From positions 1 to 13,233 of the forward strand of contig JAIROB010000165.1 of NCBI GenBank assembly GCA_031257695.1: a stretch of 13,233 bases of DNA, given 5' to 3'. The translations under genes were made by a program, and so were the position numbers. This document shows positions 6,773 to 13,233 of this stretch, piece after piece (position 1 is the first letter of the stretch; every line of letters begins with the position of its first letter). Source of the DNA: Treponema sp. GTDB taxonomy: Bacteria > Spirochaetota > Spirochaetia > Treponematales > Breznakiellaceae. The notes beneath the pieces are model-generated. The model ran no database searches. It was not told the DNA's origin and was given only the letters and a program-made list of their open reading frames with translations.

Positions 6773-7606
6773 CTACGCCGCCGCCGGGGTCTTTATGGCG
6801 GCATAAAAACTCCGCAAACGGGGCGCCAGTTCATATTCCGCCAAATCCCCCACTAAAACAGCGTCCTTTGCTTCGTAGGCCGCCAGCAGTTCTTTTAACG
6901 CGGCGCTGAAATCGTCGATAAACGCTTCGAAGGGCATCCCGTCGATCAGGAAACCGCCGGTTATAAAGCCCTCCAGTTTGAGCAGCGAGAATATCCTTAA
7001 AAGTTTTTCCGTGACGGCGGAAAAGATCTGCACCGTCTCCGCGGCCCGGCCGTCTTTGCCGGTTTGAATGTCCAGGGGCAGGTCCTCCAGCCTTTGGGCC
7101 GTGCTTTCCACCAGGGCTTCTATGCCCCCCAGTTCCGGCAGGGGATCCCGCAGTTCCCTGAGTCGTTCTTCCAGCAGGGAAGCGAGGGAGGCCGGGCCCG
7201 GCCCTTCCCCCCGGAAGGTCCGGGCAGCGAGACCGGACAGGTCCGGAATACATTCCGCGAGGAAACTCGCGCCGGGGCTTTCGGCCCACTGTTGTTCTAT
7301 GCGCGGCCGTTCCTCGAAGGGGGCGTTTTCGTAGTCCCCAAGGGTCTGCCGCAACGCGACCAGGGCTTCCGCCATCAACACGGGAAGGGCGGCGGTCCGT
7401 ATGTCCAGGGTTTCTATGGCGTCCAGGGCCTTGTCAAAGGAACCGGCAATGGCGCCCGCGCCCAGGTCCTCGCCGTTTACCCGCAGGCCGCTCAGGGAAT
7501 ACCCGGATCCGGCAAGCCACTCTCCAATGCCCCCCAGAACTTCCCCCAGGTTCTTTTCCTTTTCCAGCGCTATGTCCGCGGCTTTTCCGTCTATGGTAAT
7601 CTTCAT
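6773..7606 (-). CDS. Conserved-looking protein of unknown function downstream of fliD (277 aa)
   Basis: I do not recognise a family. The first 70 residues look like a small beta-grasp or ubiquitin-like unit (MKITIDGKAADIALEKEKN, then GLRVNGEDL). The remainder is mostly amphipathic helix with many Leu/Glu/Ala, ending AEYELAPRLRSFYAAIKTPAAA. No membrane segment or signal is present. The start at 7606 was chosen because ATG follows GGTAGGG and lies 4 nt after the fliD stop; the frame stays open upstream to 7738, but that part lies inside fliD. In many bacteria the gene after fliD encodes a flagellar export chaperone (FliS/FliT). A helical protein in this position could play that part, but I see no FliS signature, so this is only a suggestion. 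Confidence 0.75.
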   Translation of the reverse strand: MKITIDGKAADIALEKEKNLGEVLGGIGEWLAGSGYSLSGLRVNGEDLGAGAIAGSFDKALDAIETLDIRTAALPVLMAEALVALRQTLGDYENAPFEERPRIEQQWAESPGASFLAECIPDLSGLAARTFRGEGPGPASLASLLEERLRELRDPLPELGGIEALVESTAQRLEDLPLDIQTGKDGRAAETVQIFSAVTEKLLRIFSLLKLEGFITGGFLIDGMPFEAFIDDFSAALKELLAAYEAKDAVLVGDLAEYELAPRLRSFYAAIKTPAAA

Positions 7607-7610
7607 AACC

Positions 7611-9647
7611 CTACCTGTTATTGTTATTGGTTGCCTGCTGGGAGAAAGTATCCAGGGATGATCCCATACGCTCCATCCGGGTAAAGGCCCCTTCCATTTG
7701 GCCGTACTGTATCCGCAGCGTGCTTTCCTTGGAGGCAAGCTGCCGGTCCAGGGTGTCTATGCGCCGCTGGTCCTGGCTTATGCGGGAGTCGATGGAGCTT
7801 GTTTTAAGGCTGACGATGCCTCCGGTCTCCACATAGGGCCGGGAAATGGCGTCCAGGGTGAAGGCTATCCCGGTGTCCACCAGCAAATCGCCGTCGCTGT
7901 CGAACCCGAAAAGCTGCTTTATCTCGGGGATACGGGTTTCCAGGGCCGCGTCCAGCGCCTTCTCGTCAATTTCCAGGTAGCCCCGCAGCCGGGAAGCGTC
8001 GTACCCCGAGGAAGCGCCGGAACGCCGCAGATCCGCGCCAATTCCGATCTGGGAAAGGAGCAGGGGCGCGTCCGCGGTGGGATAGGGCGCGGTGGCCGCC
8101 CTTTGCAGGGTGATTTTAAATTGGTTCAGGGTGGAATCCCCGGAAAAAACCCCCAGTTTTTTCCTGAATTCCTCCTGTTCCTCCGGGGTGAGGTAGGTCA
8201 GGTCCTGGATTATCCGCTCGTCGTTCCGGGTGAGCACGTTGATCTCCGCCATGAGGCGGTTGTAGTTCCCCACCAGGGCGATGAGGCTCTCCTTTATCGC
8301 CTCCCTGTCAGGCCGGATCTCCAGGCTCACCGGCCGGTCGGAAACACCCCGGGGGATAACCGTAATCCCGGGAATAAGATCGTCGATGGTATTGGTCGGC
8401 CGCTTTATCTCTATGCCGTCCATGGCGATTACCGCGTCCGCGGCCCGGGAGACCGCGTTATGCGCTTTAAAACCCCCTCCGGTGGCGTTGGGATCGTAGA
8501 CGCTGATATTTTTGATGGACACGTCCCGGTGGGTATTGTTGTTCACCAGCTCCATGGCAACCACGGTCTTGTCCCGGGCTATATCATTGAGGCGGTACTG
8601 GTAGGACCGGAAATCTTCCGAGTCCGCAATGGGCGGCAAAATGGTGGAGGTCCCGTCCGAGTAGGTAAAGGTCAGGACTCCGAAATCATCGACCCGGTCC
8701 GGCATGGCCGGAGGGTTCCAGGGCGGCAGGGGGGCTGCGGAGGGCTCGTTTTCCAGGGTTATGCTGCCGTAAGTAGCGGAGCCCGCGGCGGAAATTTCCG
8801 GCCCCGCGGGAGGCAGGGGTATGGCCAGGGTGTTCCGCTTTATAGCCGTGGCGGTTTCAAAGCTCACCACCAGGTCCGGGGAGGGTGGGATCGCGACGCC
8901 GGAGCTGATGAACGCCCTGCCCCCCGCGGCGACCGTGAGGACCCTGTTGTCCAGGGAAACAAGGGCCGGATCCGAATTGCGCGCCGGCAGCGCCGTGTCG
9001 TCGTTCAGCACAAAGTCCACCCTGGTGTCGTTGGACCGCTCAGCCATGCCTATGCGCGCGGCCAGGGTTTCCGCCTCGTCAAAAAAGCCCAGGTGGTTCT
9101 TTTCGCCGGTGAGCAAGGACTCTATCAAAAGGGATTTGGTCCCCGGCTCCACCGAAATCAGGCTGGCCTGTATTTTTTCCTTCCCCCGGCGGTTCAGCGC
9201 GTCCGCAAATTCCCGGAGGGTCCCCCCCCGGAAGGTAAAAGAAATCCGGTCATCCCCCACGGAAAAAGTATAGGAGCCCCCCGGCGCCTTGTAGGTTTCG
9301 TCCAGGGGGGAGGATACAAACCGGTCCGCCGCGGCAAGCTGCTTTACCGTAAAGAGGTGTTTTTGCTCCGCCGCTTCCCGGGTCGCGACGGCGCCTATCA
9401 CCGAATCGTCCTGGGAAACCACCATCCGTTCATTAAAGGGATTTTGAAATGAAAAAAGCTGCCGGGCGCTTTCCCGGAGGGTGGTCATCCTCCGGCCTAT
9501 TTCCTGCCAGTAGGATTTTTCGGTTTCCAGGGCTTCGACACGCTTCTCCACCCGATCCCGGGGGATGCGCTCGACCTTCATCAGGTCTTCGATGAGTTTA
9601 TCGGTGTCAAACCGGCTTTTTACACCGGGCACATAAATGTCGGACAT
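7611..9647 (-). CDS. fliD: Flagellar filament cap protein FliD (HAP2)
   Basis: The 678-aa protein opens with the FliD_N pattern (MSDIYVPGVKSRFDTDKLIE, then LMKVERIPRDRVEKRVEALE), predicted coiled coil, and closes with a FliD_C coiled-coil tail from about 593 (GIAFTLDAISRPYVETGG through the ISQDQRRIDTLDRQLASKES region). FliD caps the growing filament and promotes flagellin folding; in spirochaetes it acts in the periplasmic space. It is longer than the usual 450-500 residues, with the extra length in the middle exposed domains (about 100-500), a size I recall as usual for Treponema FliD. The C-terminus ends in a short Asn run (NNNNR). It is 58 nt after flaG and 4 nt before the next gene. The ribosome site is weak (CGGGGT). 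Confidence 0.92.
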   Translation of the reverse strand: MSDIYVPGVKSRFDTDKLIEDLMKVERIPRDRVEKRVEALETEKSYWQEIGRRMTTLRESARQLFSFQNPFNERMVVSQDDSVIGAVATREAAEQKHLFTVKQLAAADRFVSSPLDETYKAPGGSYTFSVGDDRISFTFRGGTLREFADALNRRGKEKIQASLISVEPGTKSLLIESLLTGEKNHLGFFDEAETLAARIGMAERSNDTRVDFVLNDDTALPARNSDPALVSLDNRVLTVAAGGRAFISSGVAIPPSPDLVVSFETATAIKRNTLAIPLPPAGPEISAAGSATYGSITLENEPSAAPLPPWNPPAMPDRVDDFGVLTFTYSDGTSTILPPIADSEDFRSYQYRLNDIARDKTVVAMELVNNNTHRDVSIKNISVYDPNATGGGFKAHNAVSRAADAVIAMDGIEIKRPTNTIDDLIPGITVIPRGVSDRPVSLEIRPDREAIKESLIALVGNYNRLMAEINVLTRNDERIIQDLTYLTPEEQEEFRKKLGVFSGDSTLNQFKITLQRAATAPYPTADAPLLLSQIGIGADLRRSGASSGYDASRLRGYLEIDEKALDAALETRIPEIKQLFGFDSDGDLLVDTGIAFTLDAISRPYVETGGIVSLKTSSIDSRISQDQRRIDTLDRQLASKESTLRIQYGQMEGAFTRMERMGSSLDTFSQQATNNNNR

Positions 9648-9705
9648 ACCCCGTTTGCTTTCCCCGCTGGCTTAAACCGGAGACGAAGGCGGTTCAGGCT
9701 TTGTT

Positions 9706-10086
9706 TTACACCCTTTCGTCAAAAAGGAATCCGATAGTTTCTTTGATGCTGTCATGCAACCGCTGCAACTCCTCCGGTGGTAGCACCTTAATCACTTTAT
9801 CGGTTTCGCCGTCAATGACCTTGACCGTTACTTCATGGGACTCGTGGTCCACTTCAAATTTAAGCCTTCGATTGAAGGCCAGGGTGACCCGTTCAAGATC
9901 CGCCACCGCGGGGCCTATATCGACAGGGGCCCTTTCCGAGGGAAACTTGTTCCCCGGAAGCGTTGCTTCAAAACGTTCCACTGCCGCAGACCAAACTTTT
10001 GAAGACTCCCGGGTCTGCTTTGCCACTCTTTCCTGGGGGATTCCTTGCTGGGGCATCACGCCCCGCGCGGCTGTTACGGTGCCCAT
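9706..10086 (-). CDS. flaG: FlaG family flagellar protein
   Basis: The C-terminal half has the FlaG signature: FNRRLKFEVDHESHEVTVKV, then IDGETDKVIKVLPPEELQRL. FlaG proteins are small, are often encoded beside flagellin and fliD, and influence filament length. The N-terminal half is low in structure and rich in Gln, Pro and Ala. I place the start at the ATG at 10086: it has AGGGAGG at 5 nt and lies about 30 nt inside the transcript predicted from the promoter at 10122-10150. The frame also begins with an ATG at 10110 (8 extra residues) preceded by GGGGGA, but that site would fall at or before the predicted transcription start. Either way this is the first gene of the fliD transcription unit. 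Confidence 0.85.
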   Translation of the reverse strand: MGTVTAARGVMPQQGIPQERVAKQTRESSKVWSAAVERFEATLPGNKFPSERAPVDIGPAVADLERVTLAFNRRLKFEVDHESHEVTVKVIDGETDKVIKVLPPEELQRLHDSIKETIGFLFDERV

Positions 10087-10121
10087 AGGCGCCTCCCTAT
10101 AAAACGACATAATTTTCCCCC

Positions 10122-10150
10122 GTAATAAAGGAGAAAACCGTTGCTTTCAA
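10122..10150 (-). promoter_or_regulatory. Sigma-70-type promoter for flaG-fliD and downstream genes
   Basis: Reading the minus strand, TTGAAA (10150-10145) and TATTAC (10127-10122) are 17 nt apart, five and four of six bases matching consensus. The -35 box lies in the end of the T-run of the preceding terminator, so transcription appears to restart immediately after it ends. Confidence 0.5.
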
Positions 10151-10180
10151 AAAAGGAAGGGGAAGGGCGCGAACTCCCCC
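10149..10180 (-). terminator. Intrinsic terminator after flaB copy B
   Basis: On the minus strand, a 7-bp G/C stem (10180-10174 with 10165-10159, one G-U pair, 8-nt loop) is followed by TTCCTTTTTT. It lies about 77 nt after the flagellin stop and directly before the flaG promoter. Confidence 0.65.
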
Positions 10181-10256
10181 ATCCCTGCGATTCAAAAGAC
10201 GACGTCCAGAAGTCTCTCTACTACGCTCTTTGGCGGTCTTTATTTACCAGGCGGGC

Positions 10257-11114
10257 CTAACCCAGAAGCTGTAACACCGACTGGGTCTGCACATTGGCCT
10301 GGGCCAGCATGGCGTTCCCCGCCTGGGACAGTATCGAATCCTTGGTAAAGGCAACCATTTCGGTCGCCATATCCGCGTCCCGTATCCGGGACTCGGCGGC
10401 CTGAAGGTTTTCAGCGGCTATGCTGACACCGTCCGCGGCCATCTCAAACCGGTTCTGATACGCGCCAAGATCGGCCCGCTGTTTGGAAATAACCAATAAG
10501 GCGGAATCGATTATGCCGATAGCCTGATTTGCCGACTCAGGGGAGGCGATGGAGATGGTTCCCTCATCGCTGCCCTGGATGTTTTGCAAACCAAGCGCCT
10601 GAGCGGTCATGGTGCCGATAAAGATCTGTTCGTTCTGATCCATATTGGCCCCGACCTGGAGCTGCATCACCCGGTTAACGGTTGAATTCTGCGCAAAGGA
10701 CCCGGTCATGATGTTCATGCCGTTGTACTGCGCGTGACTCGCCACACGGTTGATCTCATCGACCAACTGTGAAACCTCAACCTGAATCTGCATACGATCC
10801 TCATCGGTATAGATACCGTTGGCGGACTGTACGGACAGCTCCCGCAGACGGTGCAGAATATCCTGGCTTTCCTGAAGGTACCCCTCAGTGGCCTGGATGA
10901 AGGACACACCGTTCTGTATATTGCGCTCTGCCTGGTGCAAACCCCGGATCTGGCCCCGCATTTTTTCGGAAACCGCAAGTCCCGAGGCGTCGTCGCCGGC
11001 CTTGTTGATACGCTGGCCAGAGCTGAGCTTTTCAATGCTCCTGGCTACATCGGCCTGGGTAACCCCAAGGGTTCGGTTGGCAAACATGGCGCTCATGTTG
11101 TGATTAATTATCAT
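10257..11114 (-). CDS. flaB: FlaB-type flagellin core protein, copy B
   Basis: The 285-aa product has the full flagellin D0/D1 N-terminus ([41 protein letters not shown]) and C-terminus ([20 protein letters not shown], then [23 protein letters not shown]). The short middle without large outer domains and the MIINHN start are typical of spirochaete FlaB, the core of the periplasmic flagellum. The start at 11114 follows AAGGAGGGTTAT; the open frame continues upstream to 11201, but that part has no flagellin character. It differs from copy A in the central region (residues about 145-215) and near the C-terminus, so the two are paralogues rather than identical copies. A weak sigma-28-like promoter lies at 11229-11256. 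Confidence 0.93.
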   Translation of the reverse strand: MIINHNMSAMFANRTLGVTQADVARSIEKLSSGQRINKAGDDASGLAVSEKMRGQIRGLHQAERNIQNGVSFIQATEGYLQESQDILHRLRELSVQSANGIYTDEDRMQIQVEVSQLVDEINRVASHAQYNGMNIMTGSFAQNSTVNRVMQLQVGANMDQNEQIFIGTMTAQALGLQNIQGSDEGTISIASPESANQAIGIIDSALLVISKQRADLGAYQNRFEMAADGVSIAAENLQAAESRIRDADMATEMVAFTKDSILSQAGNAMLAQANVQTQSVLQLLG

Positions 11115-11228
11115 ATAACCCTCCTTGCGTTGGTAGACACGGCTGTCCATAGCCATGCCCGAACCGCACGACAAGCGGCGCCGAAAGGAGGGTCGCGCCA
11201 TTCCTCCCGGAACCGCTCTATACGGAAC

Positions 11229-11256
11229 GAACCGCCTGCCCCTGTTTCAGGGTTTA
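11229..11256 (-). promoter_or_regulatory. Weak candidate sigma-28 promoter for flaB copy B
   Basis: On the minus strand TAAACCCT (11256-11249), 12 nt, then GGCGGTTC (11236-11229) gives TAAA-N16 plus a half-matching GCCGATAA box. The spacing equals that of the clear promoter of copy A. A small palindrome (11240-11252) lies within it. A lone TTGACA at 11330-11325 has no -10 box at a usable distance. Confidence 0.25.
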
Positions 11257-11372
11257 CAGGCGATTCGCGCCGCCGTGCTCCTGCGCCCCGACGTATACGC
11301 CGGAACGCGGCCAACAAGGGTTTTTGTCAAAGAACACGGGACCCTCAAAAAAACATTTTCAGGTCCCCGGAA

Positions 11373-11400
11373 AGGCGGGGGATTCCCCCCGCCTCTTTTT
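11373..11400. terminator. Strong hairpin after flaB copy A
   Basis: Arms 11373-11381 and 11386-11394 pair perfectly (AGGCGGGGG, loop ATTC). It begins 17 nt after the flagellin stop. The long T-run (TCTTTTT) is on the plus-strand side; reading the minus strand only TTT follows, so it may stop antisense transcription at least as well as flaB readthrough. Confidence 0.65.
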
Positions 11401-11411
11401 ACTATAGCCTA

Positions 11412-12272
11412 TTATTGGAGAAGTTGCAAGACCGAGGTTGTCCGCTGGTTGGCCTGGGCCAGCATGGCCGTGCCCGCCTGGGAGAGGATCTGATCCCGCA
11501 TATAGCTGACCATCTGGTTAGCCATGTTCGCATCCCGGATACGGGCCTCCGAAGCCTGCATATTCTCGGCGCCCACGTCAAGGCCCCTGATGGCGTGTTC
11601 CAGCCGGTTCTGGTAGGCGCCAAGATCCGCCCGCTGTTTGTTGATGATCCTGATGGCGGCGTCCAGGGTCCCGATGGACCGGTTGGCCTCTTCCGGGGAT
11701 TGCATGTCCATGAAGTCCCCGTTCCCCACATCCCGAAGCCCCAGGCCGAAGGAGGTCATGGTGCCGATGAACACCTGCTCCCGCTGGTCCATATTGGCGC
11801 CCACGTGGAACCACATGGACGCGGTGACCACGTTGTCGCCGCTTTGCCGGGCAAAACGGCCGGTGAGCATGTTCATACCGTTAAACTGGGCATGGCTGGC
11901 TATCCGGTCCACTTCGTCGATGAGCTGGGACACTTCCACCTGGATCTGCATACGGTCCTCGTCGGTGTAAATACCGTTGGAAGCCTGCACCGCCAGTTCC
12001 CTCATGCGCTGGATAATGTCCTGGGTCTCCTGGAGGTATCCTTCGCTGGTCTGGATAAAGGAGATGCCGTTGGCGGCGTTCGCGGAAGCCTGGTTCAGGC
12101 CCCGGATCTGGCTGCGCATCTTCTCCGAAACAGCCAACCCCGAAGCGTCGTCCCCGGCCCGGTTGATGCGGAGTCCCGAAGAAAGTTTCTCCATGGACTT
12201 GGTAAGGTTCTCTTGCGTAACTCTGAGGGACCTATCCGCGAACATGGCGGACAGGTTGTGGTTGATGATCAT
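11412..12272 (-). CDS. flaB: FlaB-type flagellin core protein, copy A
   Basis: The 286-aa protein starts [20 protein letters not shown] and contains [39 protein letters not shown], the FlaB middle motif [20 protein letters not shown], and the C-terminal [20 protein letters not shown] region ending TTSVLQLLQ. It is the first gene of the flagellar cluster. The ATG at 12272 is preceded by AAGGAGGATGAT; a longer open frame to 12323 is not supported. A good sigma-28 promoter lies about 80 nt upstream and a hairpin terminator follows the stop, so it is probably expressed mainly as its own short, abundant message. FlaB subunits assemble inside the periplasm of spirochaetes, normally with a FlaA sheath protein, which is not in this window. 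Confidence 0.94.
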   Translation of the reverse strand: MIINHNLSAMFADRSLRVTQENLTKSMEKLSSGLRINRAGDDASGLAVSEKMRSQIRGLNQASANAANGISFIQTSEGYLQETQDIIQRMRELAVQASNGIYTDEDRMQIQVEVSQLIDEVDRIASHAQFNGMNMLTGRFARQSGDNVVTASMWFHVGANMDQREQVFIGTMTSFGLGLRDVGNGDFMDMQSPEEANRSIGTLDAAIRIINKQRADLGAYQNRLEHAIRGLDVGAENMQASEARIRDANMANQMVSYMRDQILSQAGTAMLAQANQRTTSVLQLLQ

Positions 12273-12353
12273 ATCATCCTCCTTGAATAAGTGGCCAGGG
12301 CATCCTTGCCCCGGGTATGACAAGCGCCCCGGACAGAGGCCTTGCCGTTCCTA

Positions 12354-12381
12354 ATTTCGGTAGAAAACTGAATAAACTTTA
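12354..12381 (-). promoter_or_regulatory. Sigma-28 (FliA) type promoter for flaB copy A
   Basis: On the minus strand TAAAGTTT (12381-12374) is a full match to the enteric FliA -35 box. It is followed after 12 nt by ACCGAAAT (12361-12354), five of eight bases of GCCGATAA. A run of seven A lies just upstream. Predicted transcription starts near 12345, giving a leader of about 70 nt ending in AAGGAGG. Confidence 0.65.
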
Positions 12382-12449
12382 GTGTTTTTTTGCGCCGGGC
12401 CGGCAATACGGCCAGGGGGCCTGGATCGCGGGCTTGCGCGGCAAGGCCG

Positions 12450-12468
12450 AAACGGGACGCCGTTTTTT
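12450..12468 (+). terminator. Small intrinsic terminator upstream of the B12-controlled unit
   Basis: AAACGG (12450-12455), loop GACG, CCGTTT (12460-12465) gives a 6-bp stem running into a T-run to 12468. It would shield the riboswitch transcript from plus-strand readthrough arising opposite the flagellin genes. The stem is short, so confidence is modest. Confidence 0.4.
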
Positions 12469-12496
12469 AAATCGATAAAAAACAATTGACAACCAT

Positions 12497-12526
12497 TTGA
12501 CAAGAAAGAAGAGAATATAGTATATT
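12497..12526 (+). promoter_or_regulatory. Strong sigma-70-type promoter driving the riboswitch transcript
   Basis: A perfect TTGACA at 12497-12502, 18 nt, then TATATT at 12521-12526. A second TTGACA at 12486-12491 and an overlapping TATAGT at 12516-12521 are less well spaced. Transcription should begin about 12533, exactly at the 5' edge of the riboswitch. Confidence 0.65.
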
Positions 12527-12532
12527 CACACC

Positions 12533-12760
12533 GCAGATTTCAAAGGAAATGGGGTGACCTTCCGGCCATGATCGGAAGGAATTCCCCTACTGTTCCTACA
12601 ACTGTAAACGGAGGCCTGATTGTTTCGTGTCCGGAGGGCGGCTAGCGCCGGGGCGGGACGTTTAGGCGGTTCTGTCGGGACAACCACTGTCGTAACGCCC
12701 TTGGGCGCAGGATGGGAAGGTTGACAGGACTTGAACCGGAGCCAGGAGACTTTGGTCGGC
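12533..12760 (+). ncRNA. Cobalamin (B12) riboswitch aptamer
   Basis: Conserved cobalamin-aptamer blocks occur in order. After AAAGGAAATGGGGTG comes a P5-like stem, CTTCCG..CGGAAG (12558-12578). Then TTCCCCTACTGTTCC leads into CAACTGTAAACGG (12599-12611). CCACTGTC (12684-12691) and GGGAAGGTTGAC (12714-12725) form the next core, and the B12-box variant GAGCCAGGAGACTTTGG (12739-12755) closes the domain. A variable GC-rich arm fills 12612-12680. The aptamer senses adenosyl- or methyl-/hydroxocobalamin and normally turns off B12 uptake, cobalt uptake, B12 synthesis or B12-independent enzyme genes. It regulates the gene starting at 13098. Confidence 0.88.
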
Positions 12761-13097
12761 GATTCTTACTTGTTTTCTTGGATTCGAGGAAGGATCCGGG
12801 GAAACCGTGACAGCGCGTTTTAAACGGTTGTTTCTCACAGGCAAGGCGCGGGTATGGAAGAGCGGAAACCTGTTTTACCTTTCTCGGCAGGGGGAAGTAT
12901 GTCTGCATTTTTTTATTCCCGTAAAAGCAGAGCTCCAAAGCCGTTGTCCCCGGTGTGTATTGCAGGGGAGGCTGAGGCGCTCTTTTTTAAAAATTGCCCT
13001 GAGTTCAGTCGTGTCTGGCATGACGGTCGAATGTTATTCGGCTTAAAGACTGAACCAGGGCCTTTTTATTGTAATCCTGCATGAGGAGGAACACAAG
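12761..13097 (+). promoter_or_regulatory. Long leader / expression platform after the riboswitch
   Basis: About 340 nt separate the aptamer from the next start codon. The stretch holds three T-runs: 12908-12914 after a weak GCAG/CTGC stem, 12983-12988 after an AGAGC/GCTCT pairing (12929-12933 with 12979-12983), and 13063-13067 after the strong hairpin listed separately. A 61-codon frame (12899-13084) with AGGGGGA before its ATG crosses these structures; I do not count it as a gene without further support. Confidence 0.5.
12996..13067 (+). terminator. Large branched intrinsic terminator before the B12-controlled gene
   Basis: GCCCTG-A-GTTCAGTC (12996-13010) pairs with GACTGAACCAGGGC (13048-13061), 14 bp with one bulged A, followed by CTTTTT. 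The 37-nt loop can form GTCGTG/CATGAC and CGAAT/ATTCG hairpins, giving a three-way shape. It ends 30 nt before the start codon, where a riboswitch-controlled attenuator would be expected. Confidence 0.7.
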
Positions 13098-13233
13098 ATG
13101 ACACAGTCGGCAACCAGCAATTCTCAGTTTAACCATCCGGAACTCCTTCGGCATCCTCACCCCGGACAAAAACCAGGAAATCATGCCATGAGCGATGCAC
13201 GGCATACCGTAATGCCGCCTGCATATGGTAAAA
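13098..13233 (+). CDS. B12-riboswitch-controlled gene, 5' end only
   Basis: An ATG at 13098 with GAGGAGG 8 nt upstream opens a frame of 45 codons that is still open at the right edge. The visible N-terminus (MTQSATSNSQFNHPELLRHP and on) has His at 13, 19, 21, 29 and 36, many Pro and Gly, and no hydrophobic signal or membrane segment so far. This looks like a flexible, possibly metal-binding leader before the real domain. Genes behind cobalamin riboswitches are typically B12 or cobalt transporters, B12 biosynthesis enzymes or B12-independent isoenzymes; the visible part does not decide. The start is well supported, the function is unknown. Confidence 0.75.
   Translation, partial: MTQSATSNSQFNHPELLRHPHPGQKPGNHAMSDARHTVMPPAYGK

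Noticed and set aside
7607..7738. N-terminal extension of the 277-aa gene
   Set aside because: It lies wholly within the fliD coding end; the ATG at 7606 has a good ribosome site and begins a plausible fold.
7698..9452. 584-codon plus-strand open frame opposite fliD
   Set aside because: It is antisense to a well-recognised FliD; the protein is low-complexity Gly/Arg/Val-rich, typical of a GC-rich shadow frame, and has no family signature.
11115..11201. N-terminal extension of flaB copy B (and 12273-12323 for copy A)
   Set aside because: Flagellins start at MIINHN with an AAGGAGG site just upstream; the extensions are Arg-rich or unrelated.
11325..11330. Perfect minus-strand TTGACA upstream of flaB copy B
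   Set aside because: No acceptable -10 box occurs 15-19 nt downstream; TATACG is about 27 nt away.
10851..12290. 479-codon plus-strand open frame opposite both flagellins
   Set aside because: It repeats itself where the two flagellin genes are homologous, as a shadow frame would, and lacks a ribosome site.
12807..13046. 79-codon plus-strand frame in the riboswitch leader (and the minus-strand frame 12642-12938 across the aptamer)
   Set aside because: Both overlap conserved RNA structure, have no ribosome site and show no recognisable protein features.

Overview
The window looks like a stretch of spirochaete chromosome, most likely a Treponema or close relative. The main evidence is a run of minus-strand genes: two FlaB-type periplasmic flagellins that both begin MIINHN, FlaG, a long FliD, a membrane-anchored PilZ protein and the tRNA-modification pair TsaE/TsaB. 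The DNA is visibly GC-rich for the genus. GC-rich Treponema from insect guts would fit, but that is inference; no rRNA or other species marker is present.

Left part, plus strand (1-3163): the 3' portion of a gene for a tandem-repeat beta-helix surface protein runs in from the left edge. Eleven near-identical 72-96 bp units carry in-frame TCC tracts, and the gene ends in a unique C-terminal domain and a perfect 19-bp hairpin. About 400 bp of structured noncoding DNA follows. Next comes a lipoprotein with a glycoside hydrolase family 18 (GH18) domain, whose apparent promoter lies so close to the ATG that the mRNA may be leaderless. A 103-bp AT-rich palindromic element, MITE-like with possible TA target duplications, separates this gene from the convergent operon. 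Its two inverted ends supply the TAG stop codons of both flanking genes.

Middle and right part, minus strand (read from 12272 down to 3161): flaB copy A, flaB copy B, flaG, fliD, a 277-aa protein of unknown function, a PilZ protein, an 87-aa unknown, tsaE, tsaB and a PAS/HD-GYP protein. A sigma-28-type promoter precedes flaB copy A and a weaker one with the same spacing precedes copy B. Hairpin terminators follow both flagellin genes. A sigma-70-type promoter then restarts transcription at flaG, and from there the genes are tightly packed. The cluster joins filament structure (FlaB, FlaG, FliD) to c-di-GMP sensing (PilZ) and probable c-di-GMP breakdown (HD-GYP), with the t6A tRNA genes between them.

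Right end, plus strand (12450-13233): divergent from the flagellins is a strong promoter and a cobalamin (B12) riboswitch. Its roughly 340-nt downstream leader ends in a large terminator hairpin. The controlled gene starts at 13098 and runs off the window. Only 45 histidine-rich residues of it are visible, so its product cannot be named.

The most unusual items are the shared-stop palindromic element, the candidate leaderless GH18 gene, the TCC-tract repeat array, the operon pairing a PilZ receptor with an HD-GYP protein, and the long B12 leader with a possible small ORF lying across its terminator.
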